Positions 9,475 to 16,698 of a DNA stretch of 26,898 nt are shown one piece after another. Location: positions 1 through 26,898 of the forward strand of contig CBDUST010000024.1 of NCBI GenBank assembly GCA_965369945.1, in the 5' to 3' direction. The translations under genes were made by a program, and so were the position numbers. A model generated the notes under the pieces. That model had not been told where the DNA came from. It did no database searches and saw only the letters and a program-made list of their open reading frames with translations. This DNA comes from JADFNO01 sp965369945 (lineage in GTDB: Bacteria; Planctomycetota; Phycisphaerae; Phycisphaerales; SM1A02). Every line of letters starts with the position of its first letter. The stretch's first letter is position 1.

Positions 9475-10200
9475 CTACTCAGGTCCAGCCGTTCGATCTG
9501 ATCCGGTGGCTACTACGTTGGCCAAGCCTTGATGCAGCTGGATCAGTTCCAAAAGTCCGTAGGACCAATGCGGCCGATCCATCGCTGCGATGAGACAAGT
9601 GAGCCGCTCCAGATCAGCTGGCGTGTCCACCGCAAAGTTGGCGTCGCCGCAGTCGTGCTCACAGCGGATCGCGTTGATCCGGAAATCGTTGGCGTGGTCG
9701 TAGAAATAGCTGGTTACGTGCTCACGATCATCGGCACTGCTCATTTGAGGAACCGCCTCAGCAAAGACGGGTACCGAAATCACCTCAACGGACTGACCTA
9801 GCGGGAAGGTCCGCTCCATGATGTTCGTAACCAGGTTCGCCCCGCCTGATTTGTACGTTGCGACCGCTTCATCGACCAGCGCCGGGTCCAGCAGCGGACT
9901 GTCCGCACAAAGACGAACGAAAACGTCAAGCTCATGCCGCTTGGCGGCTTCGCGAAACCGCTCAGCCACGTTCTCAAGCGGCCCCCGGAAGCACGCAATA
10001 TCACGTTCATCGCAGAACGACTCGATCGGATCGTCACTCGATTCGGTCGAAGTGGCTACAACGATCACGTCGAGTTCACGGCAGCGCTGAACCCGCGCCA
10101 ACAGGTACTGCAACAGCGGTTGGCCGTGGACCTCCATCAGCACCTTCCCCGGGAGTCGGCGTGAACTCATTCTCGCCTGAATGATCGCCCCTATGCGCAC
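9475..10200 (-). CDS. SpsF-type cytidylyltransferase (CMP-sugar activation)
   Basis: 241 residues beginning (GTG start) RIGAIIQARMSSRRLPGK, the nucleotide-binding signature of the NeuA/KdsB/SpsF group. Later motifs are VATSTESSDDPI, RLCADSPLLDP and an ADDREHVTSYFY segment typical of SpsF (COG1861). In this locus it probably activates the NeuB product with CTP to the CMP-sugar. It is the first gene of the minus-strand operon. 94 bp separate it from the oxidoreductase gene, and only 41 bp from the divergent Rieske gene, so its promoter must lie in that gap or inside the Rieske 5' end. A glycerol-phosphate-type substrate cannot be excluded. Confidence 0.87.
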   Translation of the reverse strand: MRIGAIIQARMSSRRLPGKVLMEVHGQPLLQYLLARVQRCRELDVIVVATSTESSDDPIESFCDERDIACFRGPLENVAERFREAAKRHELDVFVRLCADSPLLDPALVDEAVATYKSGGANLVTNIMERTFPLGQSVEVISVPVFAEAVPQMSSADDREHVTSYFYDHANDFRINAIRCEHDCGDANFAVDTPADLERLTCLIAAMDRPHWSYGLLELIQLHQGLANVVATGSDRTAGPE

Positions 10201-10241
10201 GCGATCTGATTCCTACAATGCCGGCCCAACGGAGTACCGCT

Positions 10242-10550
10242 ATGCCGCAGTTCGTGAACGTCGCCAAAGTATCTGATATCCGGGATCAATCAGCAAAGTG
10301 CGTGGCCGTCAACGATCACCGCATTTGCGTAGTCAATCTTGGCGGCACATTCTACGCCATCAATGATACTTGCACGCACGCCGAGGCATCACTGTGTGAG
10401 GGTGAGGTCACCGGCGACGAGATCATGTGCCCGCTTCATATGGCGACATTCAACGTCCGAACCGGCGAGGTGACGGGCCCACCGGCGGATGAGGATCTGG
10501 CCACCTATCCGGTTCAGGTCAACGGCGACGACATTCAGATCGAGGTCTAG
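10242..10550 (+). CDS. Rieske [2Fe-2S] ferredoxin (NirD/bphA3-like)
   Basis: 102 residues. The cluster ligands are visible as C44-x-H46 (CTH) and C63-x2-H66 (CPLH), the standard Rieske layout. The FYAINDTCTHAEASL and DEIMCPLHMATFNVRTG segments match small soluble Rieske ferredoxins of dioxygenases and nitrite reductases. I chose the ATG at 10242 because GGAG stands seven bases upstream; an in-frame ATG at 10218 lacks such a site. TACAAT at 10215-10220 may be its -10 box. It is divergent from the sugar operon and no oxygenase partner is nearby, so its electron acceptor is unknown. Confidence 0.92.
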   Translation: MPQFVNVAKVSDIRDQSAKCVAVNDHRICVVNLGGTFYAINDTCTHAEASLCEGEVTGDEIMCPLHMATFNVRTGEVTGPPADEDLATYPVQVNGDDIQIEV

Positions 10551-10606
10551 ACTCGCTGCCGCGCCGCGATGCCGAGATCAGCCAAGACCGGCTAGTATTT
10601 CGTCGA

Positions 10607-10648
10607 GCGCCCGTAGCTCAGTCGGATAGAGCACCGGTTTCCTAAACC
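10607..10648 (+). tRNA. tRNA-Arg(CCT), 5' half only (truncated)
   Basis: Acceptor strand GCGCCCG (10607-10613), D arm GCTC...GAGC, and the anticodon region CCGGT-TTCCTAA-ACC with anticodon CCT at 10641-10643. The 3' anticodon strand should continue ACCGG but reads ACCCC, and no T arm or complementary CGGGCGC acceptor strand follows. The gene is therefore cut in the anticodon stem, exactly where island-type sequence begins. Probably non-functional unless the 3' half is regenerated elsewhere. Confidence 0.75.
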
Positions 10649-10864
10649 CCTGTTTTCCCTTGTAAACAAAGGACTTACGTCACGTCTTGCGCTGCGCTTG
10701 CGCCAAACGGCCGTTTTCATCGCGGACGTGGCCGAGGGTATCCCGGACGCGGCACCCTCATCGCGGACGTAACCGCGGACCATTACCACGGTAATGCGGG
10801 CCACTGACGCGCGCGTCACTGAGGCCCACGAGCACGTCTTGTCGTTCCACTGCGGTGCAGTGAT
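10649..10864. other. Island boundary spacer with short repeats, no gene seen
   Basis: Sequence directly after the broken tRNA. It holds an imperfect inverted repeat around CCCTTGTAAACAAAGG (about 10657-10672), a 12-bp direct repeat CATCGCGGACGT at 10718-10729 and 10759-10770, and a small palindrome ATTACC-AC-GGTAAT at 10782-10795. These could be recombination or binding sites, but no function can be assigned by eye. Confidence 0.4.
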
Positions 10865-10903
10865 TCATTCTCGATTCAGCACGTTGGCGATCGTTTGCGC
10901 TGA
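10865..10903 (-). pseudogene. Remnant of a second serine recombinase (C-terminal 12 codons)
   Basis: The minus strand reads SAQTIANVLNRE then stop, against SAQTIANVLKRV then stop at the end of the intact recombinase (11552 onward). At DNA level 10875-10904 and 11562-11591 agree at all but about one base. The last codons differ while both keep a TGA, so this is a diverged homologue's 3' end and not an exact duplication. The frame upstream has no recombinase similarity. Confidence 0.65.
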
Positions 10904-10920
10904 GCCGACTATCCTTATAC

Positions 10921-11418
10921 ATGCCACACCCCAACAGCCTGGCAAACCTCTGCCCACCATGGGAACCGGGCCAGTCCGGCAATCGCCGAGGACGGCCGAA
11001 CACCGGTGGGAGCGTGATCGAGTACATACACGAGCTGGGGTCTGAGTCCGAGCCGGGCATCGCAAAGTATCCGTTGGAGGAGTTGGAGAAGATCGCTGCA
11101 GATCACCGAGCCTCGCACCCGAAGGCGATGGCGGCACAATTGATCATACTGGCCCGCACGCCGGGCTTCCACGAGAAGAGTGGCAAGCCATACTGCGCGA
11201 TGCTGGTCGAGATGATCCTCGACCGCACGGTCGGCAAGCCGGTTCAGGCTGTAGTCGTGCACAAGACCGAGCAGCGGACACCCGCGGAGTTCGACGTCGA
11301 TATCGTGCCGTTGTTGGCTGCTCAGCCTGAGCTGTTGGGGCAAGCGTTGGCATCCCTACCACCCGATCAGCGTGCGGCCCTGCTACCTGTGGACACGACG
11401 GCCAAGGCTATCGAGTAG
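10921..11418 (+). CDS. DUF5681-domain mobile-element protein
   Basis: 165 residues. The N-terminal PPWEPGQSGNRRGRPNTGG matches the 'F(K)PGQSGNPxGRP' hallmark of DUF5681, found in phage and integrative-element proteins often near terminase or recombinase genes. The rest is helical, with an Ala/Leu-rich C-terminus. No catalytic motif is visible. It is the only plus-strand gene of the island, convergent with the recombinase. No strong ribosome site precedes the ATG. The family call is good; the role is unknown. Confidence 0.75.
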   Translation: MPHPNSLANLCPPWEPGQSGNRRGRPNTGGSVIEYIHELGSESEPGIAKYPLEELEKIAADHRASHPKAMAAQLIILARTPGFHEKSGKPYCAMLVEMILDRTVGKPVQAVVVHKTEQRTPAEFDVDIVPLLAAQPELLGQALASLPPDQRAALLPVDTTAKAIE

Positions 11419-11489
11419 GCTTGTACATGGTTTACACGTGGTCTCCCGCTCGTGAGGCACCCGCATTCTGAGCACGTGACGGGCGATTT

Positions 11490-11504
11490 GGGAACTGTGT
11501 TCCC
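11490..11504. terminator. Small hairpin between convergent genes
   Basis: GGGAAC-TGT-GTTCCC forms a perfect 6-bp stem in the 133-bp gap between the convergent DUF5681 and recombinase genes. There is no T-run on either side, so at most a weak or factor-dependent terminator. Confidence 0.3.
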
Positions 11505-11551
11505 GAAGGGGGTGGGGTTTCGTCCCCGTGCGATGCGACGAACAACCGGTC

Positions 11552-12229
11552 TCACACCCGTTTCAGCACGTTTGCGATCGTTTGCGCTGAGAGCCGACGA
11601 CCGTTGCGGCTGTGGTGGCCAAGACGCTCAAGCTCGGCCGCGATCTGGCGGAGGCTCCGGCCGTCAGCCCGCAGCGTCCTCATCACCTGAACAGCCTCCT
11701 GCTCCCGCTCATCCTCTACCCAGCCTTGACTGTTCAGCCGGTAGCCGTATGGAGCATGGCGGCTGACTCGCTTGCCGTTGGCGCGCATGGCGGCCAGTGC
11801 CTCGGATGTGCGCTCGCCGATCGCTTCGCGTTCCCATTGCGATACCGAGCCCATGACGTTCAACACGAGCCGACCCGAAGCCGTACTCGTGTCGATATGG
11901 TCGGCTACGCTGGCAAACTCAATTCCCGCGCGCTGGAATAACTCGATCAGCTCGCCGAGGTCGCGCACTGATCGGGTGATCCGATCCAGCTTCGCAACGA
12001 TCACGACGCCGACCTTGCGACCGCGAATGAGCCGTAGCAGATTCGTCATGCCGGGACGGTCTAGCGACTTCGCTGAGAAGCCGGCATCCTCGATCACCTC
12101 GACCAGCTCAAGATCGTGCAGCACGGCATAGGCTTCGATCTTCGCACGTTGAGACGCCAGCGAAGCGCCGCTGTCGGCCTGATCGCGTGTGCTGACCCTG
12201 ATGTATCCGATAGCCTTGATCGCGCTCAT
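11552..12229 (-). CDS. Serine recombinase (resolvase/invertase family)
   Basis: 225 residues. The catalytic serine is S13 in IGYIRVSTRDQ. Further resolvase motifs are EDAGFSAKSLDRPGM, VVIVAKLDRITRSVRDL (the active-site Arg region) and GSVSQWEREAIGERTSEAL. The C-terminal ~60 residues (APYGYRLNSQGW ... SLRQIAAELERLG ... SAQTIANVLKRV) form the short 'recombinase' helix-turn-helix tail. It is shorter than large phage serine integrases (about 450-550 aa), so resolvase or small-transposon type is more likely. The start overlaps the stop of the ATPase gene by 4 bp (ATGA), so the two are translated together. It is the best candidate for mobilising this island. Confidence 0.92.
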   Translation of the reverse strand: MSAIKAIGYIRVSTRDQADSGASLASQRAKIEAYAVLHDLELVEVIEDAGFSAKSLDRPGMTNLLRLIRGRKVGVVIVAKLDRITRSVRDLGELIELFQRAGIEFASVADHIDTSTASGRLVLNVMGSVSQWEREAIGERTSEALAAMRANGKRVSRHAPYGYRLNSQGWVEDEREQEAVQVMRTLRADGRSLRQIAAELERLGHHSRNGRRLSAQTIANVLKRV

Positions 12230-12876
12230 GCCAGCTCACCTGCCTCAATGAGCTGGAGCGCTCGCCGCATATTGTTCTTGCATTGACGGATCAGCGCCAC
12301 GTACTTGGCCATAGGCTGACCGTCCAGACCCTCAGCCTCGGCGATCGACTTCACGCGCCGCGCGAACGGCTCGGCGATCCCTTGATTCGTCAGCCGGATG
12401 CAATGGCAGCGTGAGTAGAGCGGTCCGTTGTCGGTGCCGAACAATTCCTCATCCGGCTGCCGGGTCGTGGTGAAGATCACCACGCAATGCCTCGGCAAAG
12501 CCTCCAGAAACGTCAGCAAAAGATCGACCGCTCCCTGCGTGACCGCGTGCGCCTCATTGACGATCCAGACTCTAAACGGCTTATCAGCCGACCACGAGCA
12601 AAGATGGGCGCTGCGCTCGATCTCAGCCACGGCCGCCTTGTCCATCTTCGCGCCGGGCAATTCGGTGATGAAGAACGGATCGGCCAACGTGCTGGCGATG
12701 ACCCAAGCCAGCGACGACTTACCCGTGCCGGAGTTGTTCGAGCCGGCGCAGTCGATGAAGAACGCACCGCGATCAAACCCTGTTCGTTCAATGATGCGCC
12801 GTGCGATCGCTACGGCCTTGTCCTGGCCGACCAGATCGGCCCATTCCCTCGGTCGGTACTTCTCGTGTAACATCAT
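12226..12876 (-). CDS. Clamp-loader-like AAA+ ATPase (DNA polymerase III gamma/tau-related)
   Basis: 216 residues. Starts MMLHEKYRPREWADLVGQD, the N-terminal box of DnaX/RuvB/Rfc clamp-loader ATPases. Walker A is GSNNSGTGKS at residues 45-54, longer than usual (two extra Asn). The Walker B position reads VWIVNEAH, with Asn in place of the usual Asp before Glu. Sensor 1 is VVIFTTTRQ, and a lid helix with NNMRRALQLIE follows. It lacks the zinc site and the C-terminal collar and tau regions of housekeeping DnaX. AGGAG precedes the ATG. It sits between ardC-like and recombinase genes, suggesting a role in replicating or processing the element's DNA. Confidence 0.8.
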   Translation of the reverse strand: MMLHEKYRPREWADLVGQDKAVAIARRIIERTGFDRGAFFIDCAGSNNSGTGKSSLAWVIASTLADPFFITELPGAKMDKAAVAEIERSAHLCSWSADKPFRVWIVNEAHAVTQGAVDLLLTFLEALPRHCVVIFTTTRQPDEELFGTDNGPLYSRCHCIRLTNQGIAEPFARRVKSIAEAEGLDGQPMAKYVALIRQCKNNMRRALQLIEAGELA

Positions 12877-12912
12877 GGCGGAGTCTCCTGTATTGGGGAT
12901 TTCGATAGGAAT

Positions 12913-12942
12913 GCGCCGGAGAGCTGTTGAGCTGTCCGGCGC
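12913..12942. other. Strong stem-loop between ardC-like and ATPase genes
   Basis: GCGCCGGA (12913-12920) pairs perfectly with TCCGGCGC (12935-12942), and an inner AGCT/AGCT pairing adds a second stem. T-rich sequence follows on the plus strand only, so it is not a canonical terminator for the minus-strand genes it separates. It may attenuate or stabilise the message, or be a DNA site. Confidence 0.45.
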
Positions 12943-12947
12943 TTTGC

Positions 12948-13817
12948 TTATTTGCTTTCCGATGACTTGAACGTAGTTCCCAGGATGTAGTCCGCGGCTC
13001 TCTGCGCCGCAGCCGCAGCCGAGACGATCAGCCGATGATCTTCGCGCATCCGTCGCAGCCAGCCCGCGATATACGCCGCGCTGTTATCCAGCGTCACGCT
13101 CTCGATTCCGCAATGCCCGCATAGGAACGCCGCGCCCATTTCAGCGATCAACTCTTCGCGCGAGTAGTCCGCCGATCCGAACGCCGCAAGACTTGCGATG
13201 CCCTGGCGATTGAGTCGTGAGCTATGGCCGGTCGAATGACTTAGCTCGTGGTACAACGTGCCGTAGTACGCTTCCGGCCCGATGAACAGCTCCGCTCTGG
13301 GCATATTGATCGTGTCGCTTGTCGGCCGGTAGTACGCTCTCGCTTCCCGATGCTCGATCTGTGGCGGATTCGCCATGCCCGGCACGATTGACTCGCAGCG
13401 CTCGATCGGCTGGAAGTCGTGAACCTTGGGCAATTCCGGTACGTCGATCCCGTCGCATTGCTCGGCGTTGAACACGTTGTAGTAGCGCAGGATCGGAATC
13501 TCGACCGACTCACGGTCGCCGGTCTCCGAGTCGATGCGATCGGTTCGCCATCGCTTCCAGAAGATGACCGGCGTTGACTTCTCACCCTTGCGGACCGATC
13601 CGCCCAGGGTCTTGGCTTGCTTGAAAGTCACCCAATAAGGTGATGCAAAGCCGGTACAAGCCAGTAGAAAAGGATTGACTCCCCGGTACGGTCGCCGGCT
13701 CACAAGGTTCTGCGGCTGTACGTCAGCTCCCGCCCACGGCCTGCGCCATGGCACAACGCCGCGCTCCAGTAGAGCGATGACTCGATCGGTAACGATTTGA
13801 TAGACTTTGTTTGCCAT
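12948..13817 (-). CDS. ArdC-like ssDNA-binding/antirestriction protein with MPTase metallopeptidase domain
   Basis: 289 residues from the ATG at MANKVYQ, which has GGGGA upstream; a further in-frame start at 13859 adds 14 non-conserved residues. The N-terminal ~110 residues match the ArdC/DUF1738 domain (VYQIVTDRVIALLERGVVPW, RPYRGVNPFLL, WVTFKQAKTLGGSVRKGEK). The C-terminal half is a zincin-like peptidase with LYHELSHSTGHSSRLNRQ (HExxH plus downstream Ser/His), then EELIAEMGAAFLCG. ArdC proteins on plasmids and integrative elements bind single-stranded DNA and protect incoming DNA from restriction. It heads the minus-strand unit with the ATPase and recombinase. Confidence 0.9.
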   Translation of the reverse strand: MANKVYQIVTDRVIALLERGVVPWRRPWAGADVQPQNLVSRRPYRGVNPFLLACTGFASPYWVTFKQAKTLGGSVRKGEKSTPVIFWKRWRTDRIDSETGDRESVEIPILRYYNVFNAEQCDGIDVPELPKVHDFQPIERCESIVPGMANPPQIEHREARAYYRPTSDTINMPRAELFIGPEAYYGTLYHELSHSTGHSSRLNRQGIASLAAFGSADYSREELIAEMGAAFLCGHCGIESVTLDNSAAYIAGWLRRMREDHRLIVSAAAAAQRAADYILGTTFKSSESK

Positions 13818-14295
13818 CGGTGTTTCCCCATCGTTGGCCACGCTCCCGGTAGGTTGCACTACGCGGGAGCATCTTTGATTGTCGGCTGCGCTTCACACCG
13901 AAGCACAACCCGAATACCCGAGGATGCTGTCCACATCCGTTCGGATATGGACACTGTACGCTTATGCATCGGCAGTGCAAGTAGTTTCATGCAAGTTTAT
14001 CGTATCTTTTTCGCTTGTTTGGCGCGGCTTTGCGATGCGTATCCTGCTAACCTCAAGATGTCGATGTGGGCTGCCGCTCCCAAATCTTTACCACACCCCC
14101 CGGCCCCTTCGCGGTAGGTACCGGTTAGCCCCCTCCACATGCGCGCGTACTTCGGCGTGACGTAACCACTTCGGGATACATTCAGAGACGCCGTTACCGG
14201 GGGCCACTCGACTTCAGCGACGTTGTCTCCGGTTTGCAACAAATGATCGAGGTGTGTCGAGGTAATGGCCGGCCACTCCGGGCAACCTGAGCCAT
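13818..14295. other. Intergenic stretch with no convincing gene
   Basis: About 480 bp upstream of the ardC-like gene. Only a weak TTG-initiated minus-strand frame (13997-14242, 81 codons) without recognisable domains is open. It contains GC-rich runs and the region where the ardC-like unit's promoter should lie; I see no clear sigma-70 boxes or strong hairpin. Confidence 0.4.
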
Positions 14296-14703
14296 CTACT
14301 TTCCCGGGCGAGGCCAGTTCAGCTTCATGGCGACATTCTGGCCGCAGGGGAGATCAACCTGCAGCACCACTGCACCGCGCTGGTTGCGAACCGATGTGAT
14401 CTCGCTCAGGCGATAATTGCGACTTCGAGCCGCCTGCCTGACTTGAAGTATGCCCCCATCTGCCAAGCGCCCAAGATTGCGCCGGGCGGTTGACGGCGAA
14501 CACCCGAGCCGACGTGCGATCGTACTGACATCCATCGGCTGCTCGTCCAGCTCTACAATCATTCGGCAACGCAAATCATTACCCAACAGTCGAAGGACCG
14601 ACCGTACATCGTCCAGGTTCGATCTCTTCGATCGCTTGCTCTCGCCCCTCTTCATCGCCTTCCCTTCAGTCGGGAACGAGTCCAGATCATCACAATCTGC
14701 CAT
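14296..14703 (-). CDS. Winged-helix (ArsR-like) transcriptional regulator
   Basis: 135 residues. A basic Ser/Lys-rich leader (KRGESKRSKRSN) is followed by a winged helix at about 30-100: RSVLRLLGNDLRCRMIVEL, then MDVSTIARRLGCSPSTARRNLGRLADGGILQVRQ with the recognition helix at SPSTARRNL. Dimer-type wings follow in RNYRLSE. The C-terminal ~35 residues (AVVLQVDLPCGQNVAMKLNWP) form an extra beta element also present in the next gene. No metal-binding Cys pair of classical ArsR is visible. An ATG at 14655 is an alternative start. Probably controls island genes; the target is unknown. Confidence 0.75.
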   Translation of the reverse strand: MADCDDLDSFPTEGKAMKRGESKRSKRSNLDDVRSVLRLLGNDLRCRMIVELDEQPMDVSTIARRLGCSPSTARRNLGRLADGGILQVRQAARSRNYRLSEITSVRNQRGAVVLQVDLPCGQNVAMKLNWPRPGK

Positions 14704-14911
14704 GGAGCGCTTTTACCGTCCCACGAGCGTCCGGGCCCGCAGGCACTTGGAATCACCTTATACAGACTCGTCTCTAACTCCGCCATTTCGTGTCGCGCAA
14801 TTGGCCACCTTATGTGTATAACGAATGTCGAATTCCGTGCGTACCGATCAAACTCTTCCGGTGACTTCGGCGTCGTTCGATCTTCAACAGAACCGCCACC
14901 ACCTAGTCGCT

Positions 14912-15313
14912 TCACCGCTTCTTCACTTCACCCTTGTATAGCGTGCGCTGCTGATGCGTTCGTCGGGTCGGCAAGAGCAATCGCATCGCCAGCCACTCAC
15001 CCTCCTCGGAGCGAATCCGCAATCGAATGAATCGCCCGTTGAAATCCCCTTTCATTCGATCGCTCATTGAATAGATGCGGTTCTTTTTGATTCGCTCGAC
15101 CTCGACCAGATCGTTATCTCGCAGTAAACGTAGATTGCCGCTCACCATCGATAGGCCCAGCTCAAGATCATCCGCCAAGGTCGACACGTCCTTGGCCTCC
15201 TTCATCAGGCTTCGCAGGATCTCAAGCCGCACCCCGCCGGCCGTAATCAACATCAACTCCCGCATCGCCGCGCACGGCACAACCTGGCCCGCTACCCGCT
15301 CCCTGCCGTTCAT
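14912..15313 (-). CDS. Winged-helix (ArsR-like) transcriptional regulator, paralogue
   Basis: 133 residues. The helix-turn-helix lies around LEILRSLMKEAKDVSTLADDLELGLSMVSGNLRLLRDNDLVEVER, followed by a wing with KKNRIYSMSD. The C-terminal tail (FIRLRIRSEEGEWLAMRLLLP) parallels that of the regulator at 14296, so the two are distant paralogues in the same orientation, 208 bp apart. GGGA stands about nine bases before the ATG. The protein ends Lys/Arg-rich, which may add DNA contact. No ligand-binding residues are recognisable. Confidence 0.75.
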   Translation of the reverse strand: MNGRERVAGQVVPCAAMRELMLITAGGVRLEILRSLMKEAKDVSTLADDLELGLSMVSGNLRLLRDNDLVEVERIKKNRIYSMSDRMKGDFNGRFIRLRIRSEEGEWLAMRLLLPTRRTHQQRTLYKGEVKKR

Positions 15314-15881
15314 AACTCATTCCCTTTGGAGTGGTCGCGTGCCCTCAGCACCTTCCTGAGCACGTGACCCATTTCGTGCCTTCGGCGATCCGTGCCATCC
15401 CAACGCTTTCGCATCATCTGCGTCAGCACAACCGACCGAACTCGATGTGGGGGCTGAGCAGCCCCAATTATCCTACGTTAAGCAAACGCCCGAGTTTCCG
15501 TATCCTTTCCGAGTTACCACACGATTGACCCAACTCCGTGACGTGCGCCGAAGCCGCAGAAGCAAACTGCACGACGTTGAATTGAATGCGTAGATATGCA
15601 ACCGACTCAAACATAAAGAGTTAGACGTGTCTTGCAGGCCTGTTGTCTACCAACGTACCACTCACTCCATTCCGAAGATCGACCGCCACTCCAGTGCCAA
15701 AGTTGTTTGAGTTTACTCGTTGTCACCGCTCAGGCATACCCCCTCCTTAGGCGTCACCTAAGTAGGTGTCACCTACCGAGGTGACGCCTGACTAGGTGCC
15801 AAACTTCTAGCGAACATGCCCGTCCTGTTCCAGAGCTCGATCGAGCGTTCATGCCGCTTCTCGGTAGGAATAGCTGAGGAA
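15314..15881. other. Gene-free stretch between regulators and Rhs array
   Basis: About 570 bp without a credible coding region on either strand. The base composition is locally less GC-rich (AT-rich around 15580-15720), which suggests a promoter region or a junction between imported blocks. It contains the nested palindrome at 15749-15789. Confidence 0.45.
15749..15789. repeat. Nested perfect palindrome
   Basis: Outer arms AGGCGTCACCT (15749-15759) and AGGTGACGCCT (15779-15789) are perfectly complementary. Inside, GTAGGTG (15762-15768) and CACCTAC (15770-15776) form a second perfect arm pair around one T. The repeated GTCACCT/AGGTGAC words make alternative pairings possible. A further TAGGTG follows at 15793. 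No poly-T follows, so a recombination site, REP-like element or regulator operator is more likely than a terminator. Confidence 0.7.
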
Positions 15882-16135
15882 TCAGCCGAGCTGTTGATCT
15901 TCGCGGTGCGCAATCAGATCGTCGAGGTACCGCTGCCCCCAGAGGTATTGCACGTGGCGATCGATATCGGTGACGTCGGGATAGGCCGGGAAAGTTGACT
16001 CATCATCAATGCGCTCCTCGACGAGTTGCCACTCGGCGTTGTAGTAGCGGAAGCGCCGCTGATCGAGATTGCCATCGGCATCGGTATCGCTCGTCTTGAC
16101 GATGCAGCAGTCCAGGCCGTTCTATTCGAGATCAG
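15882..16135 (-). pseudogene. Rhs core fragment (third, degenerate copy)
   Basis: The minus strand encodes NGLDCCIVKTSDTDADGNL, DQRRFRYYNAEWQLVEERI and RHVQYLWGQRYLDDLIAHRED, the same segment found in both larger Rhs modules (DNA match 15896-16135 to 18253 onward). An in-frame TAG at 16122-16124 interrupts it, and it ends a few codons after HRED at a TGA (15882-15884) in unrelated sequence. It lacks the DPxG core end and any tip, so it is a relic. Confidence 0.8.
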
Positions 16136-16368
16136 TGAAGTAGAAGCGTTGCGCTAGCCACGGCGTGCGCCGTTGCGAACATTGATAAGCACCGCGCAAG
16201 GAACCTAAGACATCATCCTGACACCTGTTTTGCCCCCGTTGACGGTGTTAAGCAGTTGATCGGCCGAGAGCGATGCGCCGTCGAAGACGAGACCGTGAGC
16301 AAGCTGCGGCCTGCCGTGCCGACGATGGAGATCCATCACCGGCGGCAACTTGTACCCGCGATACATCT

Positions 16369-16698
16369 CTAGCCCGATCGCAATTCCGCAACATACGATC
16401 GCATAATCTCGACTCCTTTTGGACCGCAGTAGTTTCCCTTTCGATCCGGCGGGTACTCCTTCCACAATCCTGCGCATCGCTGCCGAATTCGATCGAGATA
16501 CGGATCGTTGATTGGTATGGATGTAAAATCATCCCAGTCCCAACCCTGACTGTTACCGTCGATCATCGCTTGGATAATTCCTGTAACATCGTCCTTGCTG
16601 AGATCAATGCCTCCATCGTGCGGAAAGAAGCGCTTCACTATCCATAGCACGAAGACTCCCCAAAGTACAAGGCCTAGAACAATTGCAGCGATTTTCAT
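16369..16698 (-). CDS. Membrane-anchored small protein, candidate Rhs immunity protein (109 aa)
   Basis: 109 residues. An N-terminal hydrophobic helix (IAAIVLGLVLWGVFVLWIV, about 3-21) is followed by a soluble domain. The core WDWDDFTSIPINDPYLDRIR is shared with the 119-residue protein at 18588 (WEWDDFRSIPINDPELDRIR), and both continue C...P(P)...YC...G...MR. It lies 400 bp downstream of the Rhs module ending at 17099, in the same orientation, the usual toxin-then-immunity order. TATAAT at 16708-16713 just upstream suggests its own promoter, useful for an immunity gene. No known immunity family is recognised; the role is inferred from position and paralogy. Confidence 0.7.
   Translation of the reverse strand: MKIAAIVLGLVLWGVFVLWIVKRFFPHDGGIDLSKDDVTGIIQAMIDGNSQGWDWDDFTSIPINDPYLDRIRQRCAGLWKEYPPDRKGNYCGPKGVEIMRSYVAELRSG

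Noticed and set aside
10607..10860. Group I intron in tRNA-Arg(CCT)
   Set aside because: Such introns are known in this tRNA, but the sequence after the anticodon continues as tRNA (AAACC) before diverging, no intron core motifs are seen, and no 3' exon with a T arm follows.
10875..11591. Direct repeat as attL/attR of a small element
   Set aside because: The repeat is coding sequence of recombinase 3' ends with different last codons, so homology of two genes explains it better than an exact target duplication.
12913..12942. Terminator for the ardC-like gene
   Set aside because: The stem is strong, but the T-rich side is on the opposite strand, and the next genes seem to belong to the same unit.
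13997..14242. Minus-strand 81-codon frame upstream of the ardC-like gene
   Set aside because: TTG start, no ribosome site, no recognisable motif; treated as intergenic.
15700..15800. Possible CRISPR-like repeats
   Set aside because: The repeated AGGTG/CACCT words belong to one nested palindrome; there are no regular spacers and no cas genes.
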